Positions 1-7,034 of a DNA stretch of 33,957 nucleotides are shown one piece after another. Made by a program: the position numbers and the translations under genes. The notes below the pieces were generated by a model. It was given only the letters and a program-made list of their open reading frames with translations, was not told where the DNA came from and did not search any database. Position 1 is the stretch's first letter. Each line of letters opens with the position of its first letter. Source of the DNA: Desulfobacteraceae bacterium (GTDB taxonomy: Bacteria > Desulfobacterota > Desulfobacteria > Desulfobacterales > Desulfosalsimonadaceae); assembly GCA_011390465.1 (NCBI GenBank), contig JAABSH010000039.1, positions 1 through 33,957 of the forward strand, given 5' to 3'.

Positions 1-336
1 GGCCATGGCATTCCTGCCCAACCGGACTTGCTGCTCAATCCATTTTCGATGGGGTTCACAGGCAGACCTGGCATGAAACGGAGTTTTTTCCAATGATAAC
101 ACCGGTGGCCGGGGCGGGGGATTTTGAATTGGGTCTTCATCCTGACAGGTGGCCACCATCTTTGCGGAAGATAAAAAATTGTCTTTATCGGGCGTGGGTA
201 TTTTGTCGAATTGCCGGCCATACTTACGGATTGTTTTCCTGTCAATCCCGGCTTTTCTGCTGATTTCCCGCTGGCTGATACCGTTTTTGAGCAAGGTAAC
301 CACCGCAGCTTTCTTGTCTGGCTTCAAAACGTTCAT
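1..336 (-). CDS. IS21-family transposase IstA, N-terminal part (runs off the left edge)
   Basis: The minus-strand frame is open from an ATG at 336 to the window edge, 112 codons. It begins MNVLKPDKKAAVVTLLKNG and continues with a helix-turn-helix-like segment (ISQREISRKAGIDRKTIRKY, about residues 20-39), as expected for the DNA-binding end of IstA. The visible end, ACEPHRKWIEQQVRLGRNAMA in two pieces around residue 100, also looks like this family. The DDE catalytic core is not in the window. A GGGAG lies 9-13 bases upstream of the start. The gene lies immediately inside the IS terminal repeats, so it would be transcribed inward from the IS end. The sequence differs clearly from the other istA at 467-1747, so this is a different IS21 subgroup. 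Integrity cannot be judged. Confidence 0.75.
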   Translation of the reverse strand, partial: MNVLKPDKKAAVVTLLKNGISQREISRKAGIDRKTIRKYGRQFDKIPTPDKDNFLSSAKMVATCQDEDPIQNPPPRPPVLSLEKTPFHARSACEPHRKWIEQQVRLGRNAMA

Positions 337-453
337 CCTTTCTGTCTCCCATGTAAGTAATGATAAAAAGATACATGGGGGAATTTAACGTTCTGTCGCC
401 CTTGATCCAAATTTTTAAAATTTTAAAAATTTATGTCAGCTTTTTTGAAGGTC

Positions 454-501
454 AGGTGGGGGATTTTCAAGTGGCCACAAGTGGGGGATTTTGGGTGGCC
501 A
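454..501 (-). repeat. IS21-type terminal repeats of the left element (two units, 24-bp spacing)
   Basis: Two direct units start at 501 and 477 on the minus strand. Each begins TGGCCAC and contains AAAATCCCCCAC. Multiple short direct repeats at the termini are the usual transposase-binding architecture of IS21 elements. The outermost unit forms the junction with the interrupted istA. Confidence 0.7.
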
Positions 502-1747
502 TCGGGGGCAGGCGCTCCGGTGTCCATTCCACGAATTTCTGGTGACTCTTGGGCATATGTTCCTTGACCGAGGAATGTCGACCCTGTCGGTCACTGCGAA
601 CATGACAGGCAACGCTTTTGCCTTTGTAAAAACATTCCACCGTGTTTGCAGTCAGCCGAATATCGAGTTCCTTTCGCATCAAAGGGTAAGGTACGCTGTA
701 ATAATGGCGATCAACCTCAATATGATAATCAATGTGAACCCGGGCTTTTTTCCATTGGGCAAACTGATACCGGGCAACCGGTAATGGTTTTAAAGCTGGT
801 TTGTCCATGGCCTCAAACACGCTTTTTCGAGTTCCCGGCAGTTTCTGAAAGGGTTTATTGTTCAGTTCAACCAGAAGCGCTGCAATGGCCTGGTTGAGCT
901 CCGTTATAGTGAAGAATTTTCGGTTCCGGAGTTTTGCCAGAATCCAACGTTCCACAACCTGGACGCCGACTTCGGCTTTGGCTTTATCTTTCGGCGCCCG
1001 AACCCGTGCCGGAATAACGGCCGTGTCGTAATGGTTGGCCATATCCAGATACGTTGGATTCAGGTCCGGTTCATACCGGCAGGCTTTATTCACACCGCTT
1101 TTGAGGTTGTCGGGAATGATCAGTTCCGGGACACCGCCTAAAAATTCCAGGGCACGAACATGGGAGTCAATCCAATCGGGAAGGCTTTGTGTGAGTGTGG
1201 CTTCTGCATAGGTGTAATTGGATGCCCCCATACAAGCGACAAAAATTTCTGCATCCCGGGTCTGACCGTTGCCGGGGTCGGTAATCGGAACGGTCATGCC
1301 GCTGTAATCGACAAACAGTTTTTCTCCGGCCCGGTGATCCTGTCGCATCACCGGGTCGAGTTTATTGCACCATTGCCGGTAAAGATGGCAGAACTGACTG
1401 TATTGATACCCTTGGGAATTCTCCGCCTTATATTCATGCCATAACAGCATGAGGGTGACACCTTTGCGTTTGAGTTCCTTGTGGATCTTGGAAAAATCCA
1501 GGGGAGGCCGCTGGTCTTTGGTGGTGTTCGGAACCTGATCAAAAAGGATCTTTTCCAGTTGAGCATCATCTATATCTTCGGGCATGGGCCATGACAGCCC
1601 AGCGGCTAAAGCCCTTTGAACATAGTCGCTCACCGTGCTTCGAGCAATGGAAGTGCTGTTAGCAATTTTGCGATTACTGAGTCTGCATTCGAATTTTAGA
1701 CGTAAAACTTCTCTGATTTTGCGCATGGTTATTCTCTCCGCCGGCAT
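467..1747 (-). pseudogene. IS21-family transposase IstA, 3'-truncated by an IS insertion
   Basis: Starting at the ATG at 1747 (AGGAGG five bases upstream; an in-frame GTG at 1753 is a poorer choice) the protein opens MPAERITMRKIREVLRLKFE. A helix-turn-helix follows at about residues 18-45. The rve/DDE integrase core comes next, with likely catalytic residues in LFVDYSGM, IPDNLKSG and KDKAKAEVGVQV. The frame stops after about 426 residues. Its last residues (MATQNPPLVAT) are encoded by the terminus of the neighbouring IS, so the native C-terminal region of IstA is missing. IstA of this group is usually around 500 residues. No istB follows. The catalytic core is complete, but without its C-terminus and IstB the element is probably not autonomous. 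Confidence 0.85.
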
Positions 1748-1982
1748 TTGCACCTCCTGTATATTGTTAAAAGAGGCACAACTTACCTTTTTGAGTTTGG
1801 ATTAACCAGCGTCAGGCATTACTCAGAAAAAGTTTTTAGGGGTGGCCGAAATCAATCGGAATCACCGGCCGACTTCTGTCGGAATGGGTGGCCGACTTCG
1901 TCCGGAATCAGTGGCCGGAATCAATCGGAATCGGTGGCCGAGATCGATCGGAATCGGTGGCCGGAATCATCCGGAATATGCA
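502..1982 (-). mobile_element. Second IS21-family element, interrupted by the first
   Basis: The right end is marked by six 23-bp repeats and a terminal CA at 1981-1982 (TG on the minus strand). The element carries an istA that is broken at its 3' end by the left IS21 element. The rest of istA and istB are not present between 1 and 502, so they lie beyond the left element or are lost. The element itself interrupts a glycyl-radical-enzyme-like gene at 1983. Confidence 0.75.
1843..1982 (-). repeat. Six 23-bp direct repeats at the terminus of the second IS21 element
   Basis: TGGCC (GGCC in one copy) recurs at 1843, 1866, 1889, 1912, 1935 and 1958, exactly 23 bp apart. Each is followed by a variant of GGAATCAATCGGAATC. 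The last unit ends ATATGCA, giving the IS21-like CA terminus at 1982. These are probable IstA binding sites and also form the istA leader. Confidence 0.8.
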
Positions 1983-2444
1983 AAAATGAGCTTTCAACTG
2001 GCTGACAAGTTTTTGAATTTTTGTAACAGGAGACTTATCGGCCTGAATGGCAACAAAGCGTGGCATCCAGAAGGGCAATATACGAAGCAGCTGCCAGGTT
2101 TCAGCCGGGGAAATCTGCAATGGATTGGTTTTTCGCCGCGGAAATTTGAAAATATCCTGCATCAATTTTACATCGATCAGCTCCGGCGTAATCTGACCGC
2201 CCACCTGCTTAGAGATGAAATTGCCGACGATCAGCTCACGGGGAAAGATTCTTATGGTTTTATTCAGCAGAACGTGGCCAAACGCCTCGGCAATCTGAAT
2301 GCAGGCAGATTTGCGTTTGTTCTTCCGATTTTTAAGATACTCTGTCCAGATAACGGTCCGTTCAGTGCAGATGCCGGGTTTAAAATTCTGAACGGATTTT
2401 TTTAGAAATGAGATACGATTATTTGCCAGGGGTATCCGGGTCAT
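1983..2444 (-). pseudogene. Glycyl radical enzyme (PFL-like) N-terminal fragment, disrupted by an IS21 element
   Basis: From the ATG at 2444 (AGAAGGACG about 9-17 bases upstream) the frame reads about 150 native codons. It then enters the IS terminus at 1982 and ends within it at 1908. Recognisable pieces are TERTVIWTEYLKNRKNKRKS, HVLLNKTIRIFPRELIVGN, then SKQVGG and SPAETWQLLRILPFW. These match by eye the N-terminal PFL-like domain of glycyl radical enzymes, which are normally about 800 residues and carry the catalytic Cys and Gly-radical loop far downstream. None of that remains here, so the fragment cannot be active. The specific enzyme type cannot be told from this part. The remainder may lie left of the nested IS elements. 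Confidence 0.65.
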
Positions 2445-2661
2445 CGCAGGAAAACGTCCTTCTGGTGAAATGTTCGTTGATTTTATCCAAATGCTAACAC
2501 ATATCTTTGCTTATAAACCGATCTTCAAAGGTTGTTGTCCCGAATTCTTTGCGGATATCTCTGATTTTACTCTCAGGAATCACTTCTCCAATTTCAAATG
2601 ACGTAAAACTAAGGCAGTAGGCAACAGCGAGTCTTTCATACTCTTTGGGTGGAAGGTCTGG
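2445..2661. other. Non-coding or decayed stretch upstream of the glycyl-radical fragment
   Basis: No credible gene is visible. A short minus-strand open stretch (about 2615-2511) reads EIGEVIPESKIRDIRKEFG and ends at a stop. It looks like the tail of a decayed protein, but I do not recognise it. Any antitoxin partner of the YafQ remnant would be expected on the plus strand here; I cannot make out a clear one. Confidence 0.3.
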
Positions 2662-2923
2662 AGCCTCAAGTTGATCAGTTCAAAAAAGACTTCAAAAGAA
2701 TCAAAAAGCAAAATAAAAACCTTTAAAAATTGCGGTTGGTTATTATAAATTGGTTTCAAAACAGGCTCTGGAACCCCGGCATCGCGATCATTGCTTGTCC
2801 GGAAGATGGAGCGGGCATCGTGAATGCCACATAGAACCAAACTATATATTGATTTATCGCATGACAGCCGACGACCTATATTTGGAAAGAACGGGTTCCC
2901 ATGCCGAGCTTTTCAAAAAATAG
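2662..2923 (+). pseudogene. YafQ-type (RelE superfamily) mRNA interferase toxin, decayed
   Basis: Two out-of-phase plus-strand segments together resemble a whole YafQ toxin. The first (about 2661-2745) reads VDQFKKDFKRIKKQNKNL, then an in-frame TAA at 2724, then KLRLVI. The second (2750-2923) reads LVSKQALEPRHRDHCLSG, RWSGHRECHIEPNYILIYR and LERTGSHAELFKK before its stop. The positions of the YafQ active-site histidines look retained (RHRDH, CHIEP, GSH). The Asp-Trp expected after CHIEP reads Asn-Tyr. No clear start codon is visible. The stop codon plus the frameshift make this a pseudogene. No intact antitoxin is adjacent. Confidence 0.75.
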
Positions 2924-3011
2924 AGATTTTCAACCCCCGATTTCATAGGGAAGCTATAATATAAAACACCGCCAGCTTGAAGCCCAGCACAATGACGTCA
3001 ATTATAAATTT

Positions 3012-3038
3012 AAGGGGTTGAAGATCAATAAACCCCTT
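3012..3038 (-). terminator. Possible terminator hairpin downstream of the defence-like operon
   Basis: AAGGGGTT (3012-3019) pairs with AACCCCTT (3031-3038) around an 11-base loop, about 70 bases past the stop of the last operon gene. On the minus strand the run after the stem is AAATTTAT rather than a clean T-tract, so this is a weak call. Confidence 0.35.
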
Positions 3039-3108
3039 TGAGCGATATCGGCCCATAAGCCCTCCCGGATGAATGTTTAATGATTAAAGTTTGTTTCATG
3101 TTTTTCAG

Positions 3109-3870
3109 TCAGGATTGTTCCTTTCCATTAAACAATTTAACCATGTAATAAGTCATTGATGTCGCAAGATTTCTTCCAAACCGGGTGTATTCTTCTTCCG
3201 TAAATCCAAGAGGCTTGTGCGATCCATCGCTTATAAATGTGTAAACGGATGATAATGTATACTCGTCCTTTTTATTGATGAAACTGTGTTCCCGTAAAAA
3301 ATGGAGAGAGGAACCCCATGCTTTGCTGTCATTTTCAACTATGAATCCATAATGTTCTGCAATTTTTCTAACAAGGGTTCCGAGTGCAATTCTTGAATCG
3401 TTAAGACAATCGTTTAAATTCGGGGTCGCCTTTCTAAATGCATTTGCTGAGGAATCTACCTTTGTTTGAATTTCATCATATTGTGACAGATTAGATTTTT
3501 TCAGCTCTTTTGACAAATCATCTTCCATCGGCACGATACCTTCTATGGAAGGTTCCGTTTTTATAATCGTTTTTTCAGCTATTTGATATCCATCAAGCAA
3601 CAGGCATTTTGTTAAATCCTTCCAACGCTCTTCAAATATATATTTTGGAGAAATTTTGTTTCGCAACGCACCGGAAGTAGCCACGATTTCTTCCATGAGA
3701 GATTCAATTTGACGATTGTCTGCCAAGAATAAAGCATTGCTTATCTCTATTTGGCTATTAAATCTTTCACAATAGATCCCATGCTTTTCAAAAAGGATTT
3801 GAACAAATTCTGTATCGAGCAAGCCCATCAATTGGGCGACTGAACATTTTGTACGTGTTGTAAGGATCAT
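3109..3870 (-). CDS. Hypothetical protein with an HEPN-like Rx4H motif, third gene of the defence-like operon
   Basis: This is a 253-residue soluble protein with no signal peptide or membrane segment. The N-terminal ~110 residues are a helical region I do not recognise. A charged linker (about 105-140) precedes a C-terminal helical domain that contains R168-K-I-A-E-H173, matching the R-x4-6-H pattern of HEPN ribonucleases. Downstream come SDGSHKPLGFTEEEYTRFGR and a final helix, YYMVKLFNG. The C-terminal half resembles Abi/HEPN-like domains found beside defence ATPases, but this is a judgement by eye. The gene starts 59 bases after the preceding gene on the same strand and is probably cotranscribed. 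A role as a toxic RNase effector or as an accessory factor is inference. Confidence 0.55.
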   Translation of the reverse strand: MILTTRTKCSVAQLMGLLDTEFVQILFEKHGIYCERFNSQIEISNALFLADNRQIESLMEEIVATSGALRNKISPKYIFEERWKDLTKCLLLDGYQIAEKTIIKTEPSIEGIVPMEDDLSKELKKSNLSQYDEIQTKVDSSANAFRKATPNLNDCLNDSRIALGTLVRKIAEHYGFIVENDSKAWGSSLHFLREHSFINKKDEYTLSSVYTFISDGSHKPLGFTEEEYTRFGRNLATSMTYYMVKLFNGKEQS

Positions 3871-3929
3871 ATTTTTTATAAAAACCTCAACTTGAAATAG
3901 CCTATATGGTGAATTTTAGGTAATTATAA

Positions 3930-4928
3930 TCAGCGGGTTTTTACCGTCGATTTACCAATGAAATCAGCTTCTCCAACCAAATCAAAAGCCTGTGGTGAGT
4001 CCCGGTATTCTCGTCTCCGTTGATCATACTGTTTTTCGGATAAGCGCGTAATATCATCGGTTTCCTCCGAATTCGAGCTGCCGGAGTGATCAATGCCGGT
4101 TCCGAAGGAAATGCCCGCCAAATCGGTTAAAATATAGCGGTTGTGGAGCCTTTGGCCATCGGGTTTGCGCTTCCAGATTTTAATTTTCAGGGTCATGCTT
4201 TTTGGAATCAGAGGCGGCAGATATTTTCGGCAATTATTTGTTAATTTTTGAACCTCAGTCTGTTCGTCGTCAGGATTTCGGTTTTCGCCGATTTCATGAT
4301 TCTTAAAAAATCGGTCAATGCCGGTATGCAGTTCAATATGCGGTGTTTCGCAGCCCTGGTCATTTCCTGCAAATTCAATAAGAAAACATTTAAGGGTATC
4401 CTGAAATCTTGATTTTCCGGGATCGAAATTGGGGTCCACAATAACAGCCCACCGGCATTTTTTTAAAAGTGGCGAAACAGCTTCCGCCAAATCCTCGGCT
4501 TTTCTCGGCACCACCGGATCATCCGGAATATCCCAGAGGGGATGGCCGTTTTCCATCAAGTCTTCGGCATGGATGACATAATCCCGACTCCGGGGGTTCC
4601 CGGCGGCCAATACCCCACGAAACGGTCTTATCGCATGTTCGGCTTCGGTCCTTTCCAGCCAGTTGATTATTTCCGGAAACGAGCTTTTCCGTTTGATGGC
4701 TTTTTCCCACAAATCATCCAACATTGCGGATAATCTCATGAGAGCGTTTTGATTTTGAGCATCCGGACCGTTCATGAATGTCTCATAAGCCATTTTTTTC
4801 CATTTTTTGGGATACGCGGCAATAAACCGGCCGGTTTTTATGCCAAAGGCTTCTTTGAAGGGAAAGTATTCCTTCCGGTCATGCCAGCGTGCTACCAGTT
4901 CCGGGTCCAGGGCAAATTCATAGATCAT
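3930..4928 (-). CDS. Putative PLD-like (MIT_C-like) protein paired with the DUF3696 ATPase
   Basis: This is a 332-residue soluble protein. It starts two bases after the ATPase stop codon, with its GGAGGAA inside the end of the ATPase gene, so translational coupling is likely. The N-terminal ~100 residues carry an aromatic and basic stretch (KTGRFIAAYPKKWKK). A mid-region (about 120-190) has alternating strands and helices including WAVIVDPNFDPG. Near the C-terminus H262-N-R-Y-I-L-T-D269, followed after six residues by G276-T277, fits the phospholipase-D half-motif H-x-K-x4-D-x6-G-[ST] with Arg for Lys. Only one such motif is present, so activity would need a dimer, or the domain is a binding module. 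It could be the effector or the target-recognition subunit. I do not recognise a named family. Confidence 0.6.
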   Translation of the reverse strand: MIYEFALDPELVARWHDRKEYFPFKEAFGIKTGRFIAAYPKKWKKMAYETFMNGPDAQNQNALMRLSAMLDDLWEKAIKRKSSFPEIINWLERTEAEHAIRPFRGVLAAGNPRSRDYVIHAEDLMENGHPLWDIPDDPVVPRKAEDLAEAVSPLLKKCRWAVIVDPNFDPGKSRFQDTLKCFLIEFAGNDQGCETPHIELHTGIDRFFKNHEIGENRNPDDEQTEVQKLTNNCRKYLPPLIPKSMTLKIKIWKRKPDGQRLHNRYILTDLAGISFGTGIDHSGSSNSEETDDITRLSEKQYDQRRREYRDSPQAFDLVGEADFIGKSTVKTR

Positions 4929-4930
4929 TG

Positions 4931-6952
4931 TTAATAGAGTTCCTCCACCCGCTCATTAAAGAACCCACGGGGCCAGCGGTCCATGAATTCACCGTCTTGA
5001 TCCACTCGAATTCGGGATACAGTCAGGCCGTTTTTTCCGGGTTCGATATAATAAATGGCCAACTGGTCCGGCGTCAAAGGATACCGGCCTTCCGACAGTT
5101 TCCCCTCACCGGTCTCCCGGATGCTGCGCAAAAATCGCAGCATGAGATGTTCGCTATGGGTTTCCAGGATAAAACAGGGAGGTTCTTCTTTCTGGATTTG
5201 GGAGATAAATAAATCGCCCAGGGTTACCTGAAGGGCCGGGTGGATGTGCAATTCCGGCTGTTCAATGGTCACGATACCGTCCTTAAAATAAAGGGCTGAT
5301 ACGATGACCGGAATCACCTGAGAAATGCCAACGCCCACGTCCGGGGGCTGGACTTCGACGCCGCTTTTTTGATCCATCAGGAAGAGCCGGGTTTTGGCAG
5401 GCGCGGTATTGTAAATTGCCTGAAGATCGGCTTGTTTTTCAGCTAATCGGTCAACATCGATTTCCTTATATGTTTTCCGAGTAATATGGTATCCGCTATT
5501 CAAGCGGTCGGCCATCCAGAAATCCGTTTGCTTGACGATTTCTTCCTCTTTTTTGTGCAGCACATCCCAGGCAGCCAGGCCGTCCGGCCAGTTTTGTTTT
5601 TCAACATACCGGTTGGGAACATAGTTGCGGGGAATACGGCTGCGGATGGGACCCAGATAGCTCAATTTCTTGATTTCATTTTTTAATAATTGGCCGGGGC
5701 CAACGATGAATTGAGTTAGTGCGGAGTTTATCGCTCTCGGATATTCGCCCGTGTGTTCAGGCATTGGTGCGTCAAAACTTATTGTGAGAAAATCTTCTAT
5801 ATCCCATTTCGGCAAGGCATCATCCTGTTTTAACGGTATTTTAAAATTTTGAGATAAGGATCCTGATGGCAAAAGTTGTAAACAAAAAAATAAAAATTCA
5901 TAAGGAAAAAACGGGGAATAAAGATCATATTCTGATGATAAACTGTTTTTATCTCTAAGGTATTCTCTAACTCTTTTATCCTTTAAGGTGCCTGCTTCAG
6001 ATATTTTTAATATTTCTTTTACGAATTTCTCACCATCTTCTTTTTCAGTTTTTTCTAAAGAAGGATATATCTCATCTATAATATTTTTTAACTTTGTTTC
6101 TTTATCACTATTTATTTCTAAGAATGCATCTGAATTATCAGCCTCTTTATAAGAATATACTAATTCACTAAGGATTATGTATTCTTCGGGAGTAAAAAAG
6201 TTTGGGTCTAACCATGACTCGGGATCTAAATAGGCATTCTCTATTAGGTCTTTGAAGTAAAAAGCCCGGTCAAACTCACCTATGTTTTTTGTATCGTCAT
6301 TTAATATTTCTTTAAATGCTTGCTCCATTCTTCGTTTGCTGGGAAAGGTTAATAACCAATGAGAAAAATTTATATAATTTATATACACCTTGTTTTCTTT
6401 AAGAGAAGATTTAATTCTGGCAATAGGCTCATTATCGAAGCCCACTTCATAATTTGAGACATAGGCTTTCTTGTTGTTATTATCCCAAGAAATTTCCAGT
6501 TCAACCCAGGCGGATGAAGGGCTAACATTTTCAATTTTTAAGCTGCTTAGCCAACTGCCTGCGCAATGGTTGAAATTCCAGCAAAAAATGTTTTCATGGT
6601 CAAATATCCCCGCAGCCTGATGCCACCCAATCAATTGTGGGTCATCTGAATAAAAGGGCAATGTTGTCTTAGAAATATCCATATCCACCCGTATCGCAAT
6701 CGACCGGCTCAGATCATGCCCGTACACCAGATTCTCAAATCCGCCCAAATCCATTTCCCGGCCCCCGAATTCCGTGAAATTCGGGTCGAGATTATGCCGG
6801 CCGATGACTTCCCAGGCATAATGCAGGGCCTGGATAATAGTGCTTTTGCCCGCGCTGTTGGGGCCAAAGAGCAGAGTGATGGGTTTGAGGTCGATGGTCA
6901 CGCGATCCCGGATGCCTTTGAAATTTTCAATGGTGATGCTGGTGATGAACAT
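4931..6952 (-). CDS. AAA ATPase of the DUF3696 / AAA_15 (OLD-like, ABC-type) group
   Basis: This 673-residue protein begins MFITSITIENFKGIRD, the typical N-terminus of SMC/RecF/OLD-like defence ATPases. Walker A is GPNSAGKST at residues 30-38. The C-terminal third carries a signature-like GVGISQVIPV, Walker B (IVTIEQPELHIHP) and an ETHSEHLMLR histidine switch. It ends in a DUF3696-like tail (GEFMDRWPRGFF). The interior (about 140-370) is poorly conserved, Lys/Asn/Glu-rich and encoded by visibly A/T-rich DNA. AGGA lies seven bases before the ATG. Such ATPases usually work with an effector encoded next to them; here the 332-residue gene follows after two bases. A sigma-54-type promoter lies about 65-80 bases upstream. 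It lacks the TOPRIM nuclease domain of OLD proteins. Confidence 0.85.
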   Translation of the reverse strand: MFITSITIENFKGIRDRVTIDLKPITLLFGPNSAGKSTIIQALHYAWEVIGRHNLDPNFTEFGGREMDLGGFENLVYGHDLSRSIAIRVDMDISKTTLPFYSDDPQLIGWHQAAGIFDHENIFCWNFNHCAGSWLSSLKIENVSPSSAWVELEISWDNNNKKAYVSNYEVGFDNEPIARIKSSLKENKVYINYINFSHWLLTFPSKRRMEQAFKEILNDDTKNIGEFDRAFYFKDLIENAYLDPESWLDPNFFTPEEYIILSELVYSYKEADNSDAFLEINSDKETKLKNIIDEIYPSLEKTEKEDGEKFVKEILKISEAGTLKDKRVREYLRDKNSLSSEYDLYSPFFPYEFLFFCLQLLPSGSLSQNFKIPLKQDDALPKWDIEDFLTISFDAPMPEHTGEYPRAINSALTQFIVGPGQLLKNEIKKLSYLGPIRSRIPRNYVPNRYVEKQNWPDGLAAWDVLHKKEEEIVKQTDFWMADRLNSGYHITRKTYKEIDVDRLAEKQADLQAIYNTAPAKTRLFLMDQKSGVEVQPPDVGVGISQVIPVIVSALYFKDGIVTIEQPELHIHPALQVTLGDLFISQIQKEEPPCFILETHSEHLMLRFLRSIRETGEGKLSEGRYPLTPDQLAIYYIEPGKNGLTVSRIRVDQDGEFMDRWPRGFFNERVEELY

Positions 6953-7015
6953 GATGATTTCCTATGCGGGTTATTTTTAAAATTTTGTTTCGATTGTTTG
7001 TTGGTGATCCATTAA

Positions 7016-7031
7016 TGCAGTTGTCGTGCCA
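7016..7031 (-). promoter_or_regulatory. Sigma-54 (RpoN) promoter of the ATPase operon
   Basis: Read on the minus strand the site is TGGCACGACAACTGCA. It matches the sigma-54 consensus TGGCACGNNNNTTGCW at every defined position except one (C for the first T of TTGC). The invariant GG (-24) and GC (-12) have the correct spacing. It begins four bases after the stop codon of the sigma-54 activator gene and points at the ATPase. The predicted start near 7005 gives a leader of about 50 bases. Confidence 0.85.
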
Positions 7032-7034
7032 AAT

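Larger units (their letters stand above)
1..501 (-). mobile_element. IS21-family element, partial (right end; continues off the left edge)
   Basis: The segment holds the 5' part of an istA-type transposase gene reading leftward from 336. Its upstream leader ends in two 24-bp-spaced terminal repeats that stop at about 501. Read on the minus strand the terminus begins with TGGCCACCC, and IS21 elements classically start with TG. The element interrupts a second, unrelated IS21 istA whose reading frame changes to IS-end sequence exactly here. The other end and any istB lie outside the window, so no target duplication can be checked. Confidence 0.75.

Noticed and set aside
1908-1982. In-frame extension of the glycyl-radical fragment through the IS terminus
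   Set aside because: The extra residues (ending RPPIPIDSGH) are encoded by the 23-bp IS repeats and are not native protein.
1843-1982. Possible CRISPR array from regular 23-bp repeats
   Set aside because: The units are contiguous with no unique spacers, and they end at an IS terminus next to istA; no cas genes are present.
1842-2405. Plus-strand reading frame of 187 codons across the IS repeats
   Set aside because: It is formed by the repeats and the opposite strand of the glycyl-radical fragment; the protein shows no family features.
2580-2840. Minus-strand frame of 86 codons
   Set aside because: It lies antisense to the YafQ remnant, which explains the sequence far better.
4931-6952. OLD-family nuclease or Gabija GajA
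   Set aside because: There is no TOPRIM domain after the ATPase motifs; the C-terminus is DUF3696-like and no UvrD-like helicase gene is adjacent.
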